Assembly: GCA_028694545.1 (NCBI GenBank)
Contig: JAQVKV010000079.1
Span: 1-7,788, forward strand
Length of the DNA stretch: 7,788 bases
Direction: 5' to 3'
DNA from: Zavarzinia sp.
GTDB lineage: Bacteria > Pseudomonadota > Alphaproteobacteria > Zavarziniales > Zavarziniaceae
In this document: piece after piece, positions 1 through 5,379 of the stretch
Layout of the letters: the number at the start of each line of letters is the position of its first letter
Numbering within the stretch: position 1 is the stretch's first letter
The notes under the pieces: generated by a model
What the model saw: the letters and a program-made list of their open reading frames with translations, nothing else
Databases searched by the model: none
Told to the model about the DNA's origin: nothing
Position numbers and translations under genes: made by a program

Positions 1-25
1 CCCGGCGCAGGGCCACGGCGGGGCC

Positions 26-280
26 TTACCCCTGCTGGGACAGCCGGGCCTCGAGCGCGGCCAGACGTTCGGCCAGGGCTTCGTTCTCGGCGCGGGCCTT
101 GGCGGCCATCGCCTTCACCGCCTCGAACTCCTCGCGCGGGACGAGCTGCATGTCGGCGACGAAGCGTTCCACCAACTGGCGCACCACGCCATCGGCTTCC
201 TGCCGGACACCCTGGAGAGCGCCCATGGCCCCGGTCGCGAGGCGGGCGAGATCGTCGAACAAACGGTTTTCGGTCTGCAT
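26..280 (-). CDS. ubiK: UbiK/BMFP-family accessory factor (ubiquinone biosynthesis)
   Basis: 84-residue protein of the UbiK (BMFP, formerly DUF526) family, which in enterobacteria helps the soluble Ubi complex make ubiquinone under aerobic conditions; Brucella homologues were described as membrane-fusogenic. An amphipathic N-terminal helix (about residues 4-40, from ENRLFDDLARL to RQLVERF) is followed by the family signature LVPREEFEAVK at 46-56 and a short Ala/Glu/Leu-rich coiled coil (about 57-82). Length matches the family (about 80-100 residues), so the gene is complete. The start is the ATG read from 280 downward; its upstream bases show no strong Shine-Dalgarno sequence. It faces away from lgt across 154 bp, an arrangement I recall from other alphaproteobacteria. 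Family assignment is firm; the ubiquinone role here is by homology only. Confidence 0.9.
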   Translation of the reverse strand: MQTENRLFDDLARLATGAMGALQGVRQEADGVVRQLVERFVADMQLVPREEFEAVKAMAAKARAENEALAERLAALEARLSQQG

Positions 281-303
281 GATGGCTTCAGTCTGCCCTG
301 CCC

Positions 304-322
304 CCTATCGCGTTGCAATAGG
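304..322. repeat. imperfect palindrome in the ubiK-lgt intergenic region
   Basis: CCTAT at 304-308 is mirrored by ATAGG at 318-322, with inner GC (310-311) and GC (315-316) also pairing around GTT/TTG. The 19-bp element is AT-richer than its surroundings and lies 24-42 bp upstream of the ubiK start codon. Size and symmetry would suit a dimeric repressor operator, but no regulator can be named and chance is possible. Confidence 0.3.
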
Positions 323-377
323 CGCGGCGCCGCACCCGGCCTCCGAAATTGGCCTGCCCCCCGGGCCGGGCCCGCCC

Positions 378-406
378 TTGACACCGGGACGAGCCCGGCC
401 GACAAC
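378..406 (+). promoter_or_regulatory. candidate sigma70-type promoter of lgt
   Basis: A perfect TTGACA (-35) lies at 378-383, followed after 17 nt by GACAAC at 401-406, a poor -10 (3 of 6 matches). The spacer holds an inverted repeat, CCGGG at 384-388 and CCCGG at 394-398. A start near 412 would leave a leader of about 23 nt before the lgt ATG, with room for the AGCGGAG ribosome site. The perfect -35 and its position are the support; the weak -10 keeps confidence low. Confidence 0.4.
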
Positions 407-434
407 CGCGACGCCGTCAAGCGGAGCCTTGCCC

Positions 435-1283
435 ATGTTCACCACGCTTCCCGTCGTCGCCTTTCCCGCGATAGATCCGGTAGCGGTCCAGTTCGGGCCG
501 CTGGCCATCCGCTGGTATGCCCTTGCCTATGTCGCGGGGATCGTCATCGGCTGGCGCCTCGCCATGCGCCTCGCCGCGCAGCCCGGCAGCCCGGTCCGCC
601 CGCGCGAGATCGACGATCTCGTGGTCTGGCTCACCCTCGGCATCATCCTGGGCGGCCGCGTCGGCTATGTCCTCTTCTACAATTTCGACGTCTATATCCA
701 CGATCCGCTGGCGGCGCTCCGGGTCTGGGAAGGCGGCATGTCCTTCCATGGCGGCCTGATCGGTGTCGTGCTGGCGATCATCCTCTTCGCGCGCAACAGG
801 GGCATCCCCCTGCTCGGCCTCGGCGACGTCGTCGCGATGGTCACTCCGATCGGCCTGTTCTTCGGACGCATCGCCAATTTCGTGAACGGCGAACTGTGGG
901 GCCGGGCGACGGACGTGTCCTGGGCCATGGTCTTCCCGCGCGACGAGGCCCACCTGCCCCGCCACCCGAGCCAGCTCTACGAGGCGGCGCTCGAGGGCGT
1001 CGTGCTCTTCATCCTGCTCATGATCCTCAACAAGCGCGGTATCCGGCGCAACATGGGGGCGATGTCGGGCAGTTTCCTCATCCTCTATGCGGCCGCGCGG
1101 ATCTTCAGCGAATTCTTCCGCGAGCCCGACGCCCAGCTCGGCTTCCTCGCCTTCGGCGTCACCATGGGCCAGATCCTCTCGATCCCCATGGCATTGATCG
1201 GCCTCTGGATGCTGGTCACGGCCAAGGGGCGCCCCGCGCCCGACCGCAACATCGAGGACGAGGGCGAAAAGAAGGCGGCATGA
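435..1283 (+). CDS. lgt: prolipoprotein diacylglyceryl transferase
   Basis: 282-residue inner-membrane enzyme that moves diacylglyceryl from phosphatidylglycerol to the lipobox cysteine of prolipoproteins, the first step of lipoprotein maturation. Several hydrophobic membrane segments are visible. Family motifs are intact: GGMSFHGG at 100-107 (H105 corresponds to the essential His103 of E. coli), GRIANFVNGELWGR at 144-157 (R145 corresponds to Arg143, with N148, N151, G152 and E153), HPSQLYE at 177-183, and RIFSEFFREPD at 222-232 containing the conserved C-terminal arginine region. Length fits the family (about 270-290). I chose the ATG at 435 because GGAG at 423-426 sits 8 nt upstream and the protein begins as the family does; the upstream extension is low-complexity and lies antisense to ubiK. 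The stop overlaps the next start (ATGA, 1280-1283), indicating an operon. Confidence 0.97.
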   Translation: MFTTLPVVAFPAIDPVAVQFGPLAIRWYALAYVAGIVIGWRLAMRLAAQPGSPVRPREIDDLVVWLTLGIILGGRVGYVLFYNFDVYIHDPLAALRVWEGGMSFHGGLIGVVLAIILFARNRGIPLLGLGDVVAMVTPIGLFFGRIANFVNGELWGRATDVSWAMVFPRDEAHLPRHPSQLYEAALEGVVLFILLMILNKRGIRRNMGAMSGSFLILYAAARIFSEFFREPDAQLGFLAFGVTMGQILSIPMALIGLWMLVTAKGRPAPDRNIEDEGEKKAA

Positions 1284-2368
1284 CCCCGCTGGCCCGCATC
1301 CTCGCCGAACGGATCGCCATCGAGGGGCCCCTGCCCGTCTCGACTGTGATGACGGAAGCCCTGTCCCACCCGGTCCACGGCTACTACATGACGCGCGAAC
1401 CTTTCGGGGCGGCCGGCGATTTCACAACGGCGCCGGAGATCAGCCAGATGTTCGGCGAGATGCTGGGGCTCTGGCTCGGCGCGGTCTGGGCCGACATGGG
1501 GGCACCCTCTCGCGTCATCCTCGCCGAACTCGGCCCCGGGCGCGGCACCTTGATGGCGGATGCGCGCCGCGGCCTTGCGCGTGTACCCGGTTTTCCGATC
1601 GACGCCCCCGTCCATCTGGTCGAAACCTCGGCGCGCCTGCGCCAACGCCAGATCGAGACCATCGGTGCTGCGGTCGTCCATCACGACCGGCTGGACGAGT
1701 TGCCGGAAGATGCCCCCCTCCTCCTTCTTGCCAACGAATTCTTCGATGCCCTGCCCATCCGCCAGTTCGTCTTCACCGGCCGGGGTTTCCACGAGCGCGC
1801 CGTCGGCCTTGGCGCGGACGGCGAACTGCTCTTCGGTCTGGTGCCGGAGCCGGCTGATCCGCGCCTGCTGCCGGCGCATGAAACACCGGCGCCTGGCGCC
1901 GTGCTCGAATGGTCGCCGCTTTCCATGGAGATCGCGGGCCGGCTCGGCGCGCGACTGGCCGCGCAGGACGGGGCGGCCCTGATCGTCGATTATGGAGCCG
2001 CCCATCGCGGCTTCGCCGACACGCTGCAGGCCGTCGCCGAGCATCGCTACGCTGATGTTCTCGCTACGCTGGGCATCGCCGACCTGACGGCCCATGTCAA
2101 TTTCGCCCATCTGGCCGAGGCGGCGACGGCGGCGGGAGCCAGCGCCTTCGGTCCGCGCGATCAGGGCGCGCTGCTTCAGGATCTCGGCATCGGGGTACGG
2201 GCGGCGCATCTTGCCCGGGCCAATCCCTCGAAGGCGGCCGAGGTCGCCGAAGCCTACGCCCGGTTGACCGCGCCCGAGCGGATGGGCAGCCTGTTCAAGG
2301 CGCTGGCCCTGACCGGCCGCGACCAGCCCGCCCCGCCCGCCTTTCCCGTCCCCAAGGACCGAGGATGA
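1280..2368 (+). CDS. MidA/NDUFAF7-family SAM-dependent methyltransferase
   Basis: 362-residue class I methyltransferase of the MidA family (COG1565, Pfam Methyltransf_28). The human homologue NDUFAF7 dimethylates an arginine of complex I subunit NDUFS2 and is needed for complex I assembly; the bacterial substrate is less certain. Visible motifs: N-terminal helical cap with HPVHGYYM (30-37) and GDFTTAPEISQMFGE (46-60); SAM-binding motif I, ILAELGPGRGT (80-90), with E83, G85, G87 and G89; ANEFFDALP (151-159); VDYGA (236-240); ADLTAHVNF (267-275); and a C-terminal MGSLFKALA (335-343). All are typical and the length is full. The ATG overlaps the lgt stop by 4 nt and its own stop overlaps pgeF in the same way, so translation is probably coupled through all three genes. 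A role in respiratory complex I is inference from homology. Confidence 0.93.
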   Translation: MTPLARILAERIAIEGPLPVSTVMTEALSHPVHGYYMTREPFGAAGDFTTAPEISQMFGEMLGLWLGAVWADMGAPSRVILAELGPGRGTLMADARRGLARVPGFPIDAPVHLVETSARLRQRQIETIGAAVVHHDRLDELPEDAPLLLLANEFFDALPIRQFVFTGRGFHERAVGLGADGELLFGLVPEPADPRLLPAHETPAPGAVLEWSPLSMEIAGRLGARLAAQDGAALIVDYGAAHRGFADTLQAVAEHRYADVLATLGIADLTAHVNFAHLAEAATAAGASAFGPRDQGALLQDLGIGVRAAHLARANPSKAAEVAEAYARLTAPERMGSLFKALALTGRDQPAPPAFPVPKDRG

Positions 2369-3132
2369 CGATGCCGCCCCGCCATACCGCCGAAGCCCTC
2401 GAAGGCGTCACCCATGGTTTCTTCGGCCGCCGGGGCGGGGTCTCGGAAGGTCTCTACACGTCGCTCAATTGCGGGCTCGGCTCCGGCGACGCGCGGGCGG
2501 CGGTGCTCGAGAACCGTAACCGGGTCGCGCGCGCCCTCGACGCCGCGGCGCTGCTTTCCCTGTATCAGGTCCACAGCGCTGACGTGGTCACGGTGGACAC
2601 GCCATGGCAACCCGGCGAAGGCCCTCGGGCGGACGGCATGGTCACGCGCAGGCGCGGCCTTGCCCTCGGGGTGCTGTCGGCCGATTGCGCCCCCATTCTC
2701 TTCGCGGATCGCGAGGCCGGCGTGATCGGTGCTGCCCATGCCGGATGGAAAGGCGCGCTCGGCGGCATCGCCGAGGCGACGATCGCGGCCATGGTGGCGC
2801 TGGGTGCCGATCCCGCGCGCATCGCCGCCGCCATCGGCCCCTGCATCGGCCCCGCCTCCTACGAGGTCGGACCCGAATTCGAGGCGCGCTTCATCGAAGC
2901 CGACGGGCAAGATGCCGCGCGCTTCTTCCATCGCCCCACGGCGGACGCGAAGCCCCATTTCGACCTGCCCGCTTATGTCGCCATGCGTCTGGCCCGTGCC
3001 GGCGCCGGCCGGATCGAGAGCCTCGGTCTGGACACGGCGGCGGAGGCGGAGCACTTCTTCTCCTACCGTCGGACGACCCATGCGGGCGAACCGGACTACG
3101 GCCGCGAAATCGCCGCCGTCGTGCTCGACTGA
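2365..3132 (+). CDS. pgeF: PgeF-type purine nucleoside phosphorylase/laccase-domain protein (YfiH/LACC1 family)
   Basis: 255-residue protein of the Cu-oxidase_4 family, long annotated as polyphenol oxidase or laccase-domain protein. Described members include E. coli YfiH (PgeF), which clears misincorporated residues from peptidoglycan precursors, and human LACC1/FAMIN, which acts on purine nucleosides. The zinc-binding triad is present: H70 in YQVHSADV, C108 in SADCAPILFAD, and H125 in AAHAGWKGALGG. Further family blocks are THGFFGRRGGVSEG (16-29), IGPCIGPASYEVG (157-169) and the C-terminal FFSYRRTTHAGEPDYGR (231-247). The ATG at 2365 overlaps the upstream stop (ATGA), with AAGGA at 2354-2358 6 nt before it; a second ATG two codons later cannot be excluded. 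Cytoplasmic, no signal peptide. Which biochemical activity applies here is not readable from sequence. Confidence 0.92.
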   Translation: MTMPPRHTAEALEGVTHGFFGRRGGVSEGLYTSLNCGLGSGDARAAVLENRNRVARALDAAALLSLYQVHSADVVTVDTPWQPGEGPRADGMVTRRRGLALGVLSADCAPILFADREAGVIGAAHAGWKGALGGIAEATIAAMVALGADPARIAAAIGPCIGPASYEVGPEFEARFIEADGQDAARFFHRPTADAKPHFDLPAYVAMRLARAGAGRIESLGLDTAAEAEHFFSYRRTTHAGEPDYGREIAAVVLD

Positions 3133-3144
3133 GCCAGGCGGAAC

Positions 3145-3148
3145 GAGG
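3145..3148 (+). promoter_or_regulatory. Shine-Dalgarno site of the 22-codon micro-ORF
   Basis: GAGG within AACGAGGCAAG lies 7 nt before the ATG at 3156. It is the only well-placed ribosome site between the pgeF stop (3132) and the lipoprotein gene, and is the main reason for treating the micro-ORF as translated. Confidence 0.55.
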
Positions 3149-3155
3149 CAAGCCC

Positions 3156-3224
3156 ATGCCCCATATGATGATCTTCCTGGCCCTCCTCCTCCTCGGACTG
3201 CTGGCGAGCTGTGTCCTCCTCTAG
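3156..3224 (+). CDS. 22-residue hydrophobic micro-protein with terminal lipobox, possible leader peptide
   Basis: A short frame with ATG at 3156 and TAG at 3222-3224, beginning MPHMMIFLALL and ending LLASCVLL. It is one hydrophobic helix with LASC at 16-19, which fits the bacterial lipobox pattern, leaving only four residues (C-V-L-L) after signal peptidase II cleavage. GAGG at 3145-3148 is well spaced. It starts 23 nt after the pgeF stop and its last 14 nt overlap the GTG start of the lipoprotein gene. It could be a tiny lipopeptide or membrane peptide, or a leader whose translation delivers ribosomes to the weak downstream GTG. The n-region lacks Lys/Arg, which weakens the secretion reading. 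No family is recognised; chance is possible at this length. Confidence 0.45.
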   Translation: MPHMMIFLALLLLGLLASCVLL

Positions 3225-4101
3225 GCCCCTTTCCCGCGCCGTCACCCTCGGCCTGGTCCTGGTCCTGCTGGCCGCATGCCAGGGCAGCGGACTGCGGACA
3301 CGCATCGGTCGCCTGTTCGGCACGGCACAGCCCAAGGTGACCATGCTGGCCCCGCCCCCGACGGCGCAGGGGGACCAGCGCCTGATGTCGGGCCTGCCGG
3401 TCCTCGTCACGCCGACGGCGGGGCTTTCGACCACGGTCGACGGCCGGCCGGCACAATTGGCCAACGCCGTCGCTGAAAGGCTGGTCGCCGCCGACATTCT
3501 GGCGAGCACGCGCGCCGCCGCCGTGCAGAGCTACGTCCTCTCGACAAGGATCGAGGGCGCGGATCTGGTCGCCGATCTTCACCGCCCGGACGGCATCGCG
3601 GCCGGAACCTGGCGCATTCCGCTTGAGACCCCACCGGCCGAGACCACGGGCCCGGCGCTCGACAGGCTGGCGACGCTGATCGCCGCCGCCGTCACGGGCC
3701 CCGCCGCGCCGCGCCCCCCCGCCGTCCGGCCGCGCGGGCCCGCCATCGCCGTCGTTGTCGCCGGCGTCGAAGGCGCGCCGGGCGATGGCAATACGGCCCT
3801 GGCGGATGCGATGCGCAAGGCCCTGGCGATCGGCGGGCTGACCGTACCCGACACCCCCCGGGAGGGCGCGCTCGTCGTCCACGGCACGGTGGAGGTGACA
3901 CCGCGTACCCCAACTCTCGAACATGTGATCCTGACCTGGGAAGTGCGCAATCCCGCGGGCGAATCGATCGCCACCATCGCGCAGGAGAACGACGTGCCGG
4001 CGGGCGCCCTGAACCACGCCTGGGGGCCGATCGCGGGGGCCGCCGCGCAGGGTGGCGCCGACGGGGTCATGCAATTGGTTGATGCGTTGCAGCGACAGTA
4101 G
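3211..4101 (+). CDS. predicted lipoprotein of unknown function
   Basis: 296 residues, not recognised as a named family. A lipoprotein signal is clear: n-region with R5 and R9, hydrophobic core TLGLVLVLL, lipobox LAAC with C23. Residue +2 is Gln, not Asp, so by the E. coli Lol rule the product would go to the outer membrane. After a Pro/Gly-rich linker there seem to be two similar alpha/beta halves, about 62-162 and 177-293, separated by a Pro/Arg/Ala-rich hinge (164-177). The frame is closed by a stop at 3169-3171 and GTG at 3211 is the only conventional start before the signal sequence, so start choice is nearly forced. That GTG has a poor ribosome site and lies inside the preceding micro-ORF, suggesting coupled translation. 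The gene follows the lgt operon with no visible terminator in between. Confidence 0.8.
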   Translation: MSSSRPLSRAVTLGLVLVLLAACQGSGLRTRIGRLFGTAQPKVTMLAPPPTAQGDQRLMSGLPVLVTPTAGLSTTVDGRPAQLANAVAERLVAADILASTRAAAVQSYVLSTRIEGADLVADLHRPDGIAAGTWRIPLETPPAETTGPALDRLATLIAAAVTGPAAPRPPAVRPRGPAIAVVVAGVEGAPGDGNTALADAMRKALAIGGLTVPDTPREGALVVHGTVEVTPRTPTLEHVILTWEVRNPAGESIATIAQENDVPAGALNHAWGPIAGAAAQGGADGVMQLVDALQRQ

Positions 4102-4134
4102 CCCACATTTGCGTTCATGAAGGGCGCTGGCTCG

Positions 4135-4163
4135 TTTACAGCCTCGTGACGGCTTGATAAAAA
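4135..4163 (+). promoter_or_regulatory. candidate promoter of prs
   Basis: TTTACA at 4135-4140 (5 of 6 to the -35 consensus) is followed after 17 nt by TAAAAA at 4158-4163 (4 of 6 to the -10). This is the most AT-rich spot in the gap between the lipoprotein gene and prs. The -10 sits within a perfect 6-bp inverted repeat (CGGCTT at 4150-4155, AAGCCG at 4162-4167). Transcription would start near 4170, giving a leader of roughly 95 nt. Prediction by eye only. Confidence 0.4.
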
Positions 4164-4200
4164 GCCGGCGCATTTCGCGGGGCCCCTCGTTTGGTCGCGC

Positions 4201-4247
4201 GTTCTCCCTTTCCACTTCCCCCCATGGCCTCGCCCCGAGGGGAGAGC
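4201..4247 (+). promoter_or_regulatory. foldable prs leader: pyrimidine tract paired with purine-rich SD-like segment
   Basis: GTTCTCCC at 4201-4208 can pair with GGGAGAGC at 4240-4247 (8 bp, one G-U). A competing small hairpin is CCTCG (4228-4232) with CGAGG (4236-4240). Either fold would occupy GAGGGGAG at 4237-4244, the strongest Shine-Dalgarno-like run before prs, which is also unusually far (20 nt) from the ATG. Function as a regulatory leader is inference. Confidence 0.25.
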
Positions 4248-4264
4248 AATTCGCGGGTGCGCAA

Positions 4265-5200
4265 ATGAAGGTGCTGGCCGGCAACAGCAACCGACCGCTG
4301 GCGGAGGCGGTCGCCGCCTACCTCAACATTCCCCTGACCAAGGCGAGCGTGCGACGCTTCTCGGACCAGGAATGTTTCGTCGAGATCCACGAGAACGTCC
4401 GGGGTCAGGACGTCTTCGTCATCCAGTCGACGTCCTATCCGGCGAACGACAACCTGATGGAGCTTCTGGTCTGCATCGACGCGCTGCGCCGCGCCTCGGC
4501 GAAGCGCATCACGGCCGTGGTGCCCTATTTCGGCTACGCCCGGCAGGACCGGAAGCCCGGTCCGCGCACGCCGATCTCGGCAAAGCTCGTCGCCAACCTC
4601 ATCACCACGGCGGGCGCCAACCGGGTGCTGACCCTCGACCTGCACGCGGGCCAGATCCAGGGCTTCTTCGACATCCCGACCGACAATCTGTTCGCGGCCC
4701 CGGTCTTCGTGCAGGACATCAAGGAGCAGTTCGGCACGGACGAGCGCCTGATGATCGTCTCGCCCGACGTGGGCGGCGTGGTCCGCGCCCGTGCGATCGC
4801 CAAGCGCATCGACGCGGATCTCGCCATTGTCGACAAGCGGCGCGAACGCGCGGGCGAGTCGGAAGTGATGAACATCATCGGTGACGTCGCGGGCCGGCGC
4901 TGCATCCTGGTCGACGACATCGTCGATTCGGCCGGCACGCTGTGCAATGCCGCCGCCGCCCTGAAGAACAAGGGCGCGAAGAGCGTTTCCGCCTATGTCA
5001 GCCACGGCGTGCTGTCCGGCGGCGCGGTCGCCCGTGTCTCGGCCTCGCAGCTCGAATCCCTGGTGATCTCGGATTCGATCCAGGCGACGGAAGCGGTGCG
5101 CCTGTGCCGCAACATCCGCCGCGTGCCGATCGCCCCCCTGATCGCCGAAGCCATGCGCCGTATCACGGACGAAACCTCGGTTTCGAGCCTGTTCGACTAA
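4265..5200 (+). CDS. prs: ribose-phosphate pyrophosphokinase (PRPP synthase)
   Basis: 311-residue class I PRPP synthase; it transfers pyrophosphate from ATP to ribose 5-phosphate, giving PRPP for purine, pyrimidine, NAD, histidine and tryptophan synthesis. Cytosolic, hexameric in studied members. Motifs: N-terminal [20 protein letters not shown] (30-36); YARQDRK (91-97); [11 protein letters not shown] (125-135) with metal-binding H127; SPDVGG (166-171) with D168; catalytic-loop VDKRRE (189-194) with K191 and R193; and the PRPP-binding motif [12 protein letters not shown] (214-225) with D217-D218. Length is normal. The ATG at 4265 gives the exact family N-terminus; a TTG at 4154 would add 37 atypical residues and is rejected. 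Only a weak GGGTG lies close upstream. It is separated from the lipoprotein gene by 163 nt, so it probably has its own promoter, and it ends in a strong terminator. Confidence 0.98.
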   Translation: MKVLAGNSNRPLAEAVAAYLNIPLTKASVRRFSDQECFVEIHENVRGQDVFVIQSTSYPANDNLMELLVCIDALRRASAKRITAVVPYFGYARQDRKPGPRTPISAKLVANLITTAGANRVLTLDLHAGQIQGFFDIPTDNLFAAPVFVQDIKEQFGTDERLMIVSPDVGGVVRARAIAKRIDADLAIVDKRRERAGESEVMNIIGDVAGRRCILVDDIVDSAGTLCNAAAALKNKGAKSVSAYVSHGVLSGGAVARVSASQLESLVISDSIQATEAVRLCRNIRRVPIAPLIAEAMRRITDETSVSSLFD

Positions 5201-5218
5201 AGCTTTCCCTTTCGTCGG

Positions 5219-5252
5219 AAGGCCGCCGTCCTCGCGGATCGGCGGCCTTTTT
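5219..5252 (+). terminator. intrinsic terminator after prs
   Basis: AAGGCCGCC at 5219-5227 pairs perfectly with GGCGGCCTT at 5241-5249 (9 bp), with a 13-nt loop and a TTTTT run at 5248-5252. It lies 18 nt after the prs stop. Textbook rho-independent structure. Confidence 0.9.
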
Positions 5253-5293
5253 CGTGCCCGCCCGCGCCATGGTTTCCAGATCGGCGCTTCCGG

Positions 5294-5322
5294 TTGCCAT
5301 TCCCCGCCATTTGCGCTATCAA
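5294..5322 (+). promoter_or_regulatory. candidate promoter of rplY (rplY-pth-ychF)
   Basis: TTGCCA at 5294-5299 (5 of 6) and TATCAA at 5317-5322 (4 of 6), separated by 17 nt, lie between the prs terminator and rplY. Predicted start near 5329, leaving about 50 nt of leader. Position just downstream of a strong terminator makes a promoter here necessary; the exact boxes are by eye. Confidence 0.55.
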
Positions 5323-5336
5323 CCCGCGTTCACAAG

Positions 5337-5360
5337 CGCCCGCACCCCTGGAGGCGGGCG
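5337..5360 (+). promoter_or_regulatory. leader hairpin upstream of rplY
   Basis: CGCCCGC at 5337-5343 pairs with GCGGGCG at 5354-5360 across a 10-nt loop. If transcription starts near 5329 this stem would be close to the 5' end of the mRNA, 9 nt before the GGAG ribosome site at 5370-5373. It has no U tract, so it is more likely a stability or regulatory element than a terminator. Confidence 0.4.
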
Positions 5361-5379
5361 TTCTCTATTGGAGAAAGAC

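Noticed and set aside
99..434. In-frame N-terminal extension of lgt
   Set aside because: The added residues are low-complexity Ser/Arg/Pro-rich and run antisense to ubiK; the family N-terminus and a good ribosome site fit the ATG at 435.
1085..2209. 374-codon minus-strand frame
   Set aside because: Antisense shadow of lgt and the methyltransferase gene; Arg/Gln/Gly-rich with no family features.
3156..4101. Frameshifted single lipoprotein gene (micro-ORF plus main frame)
   Set aside because: Both parts carry their own signal sequence and lipobox, so a fused product would have two signals; two separate starts explain it better.
4154..4264. Upstream TTG start for prs
   Set aside because: It would add 37 residues before the exact family start [11 protein letters not shown] and overlap the likely promoter.
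2254..4290. Very long open frame on the minus strand (678 codons)
   Set aside because: It is antisense to pgeF, the lipoprotein gene and part of prs, is Arg/Gly-rich without recognisable domains, and reflects low stop frequency in GC-rich DNA.
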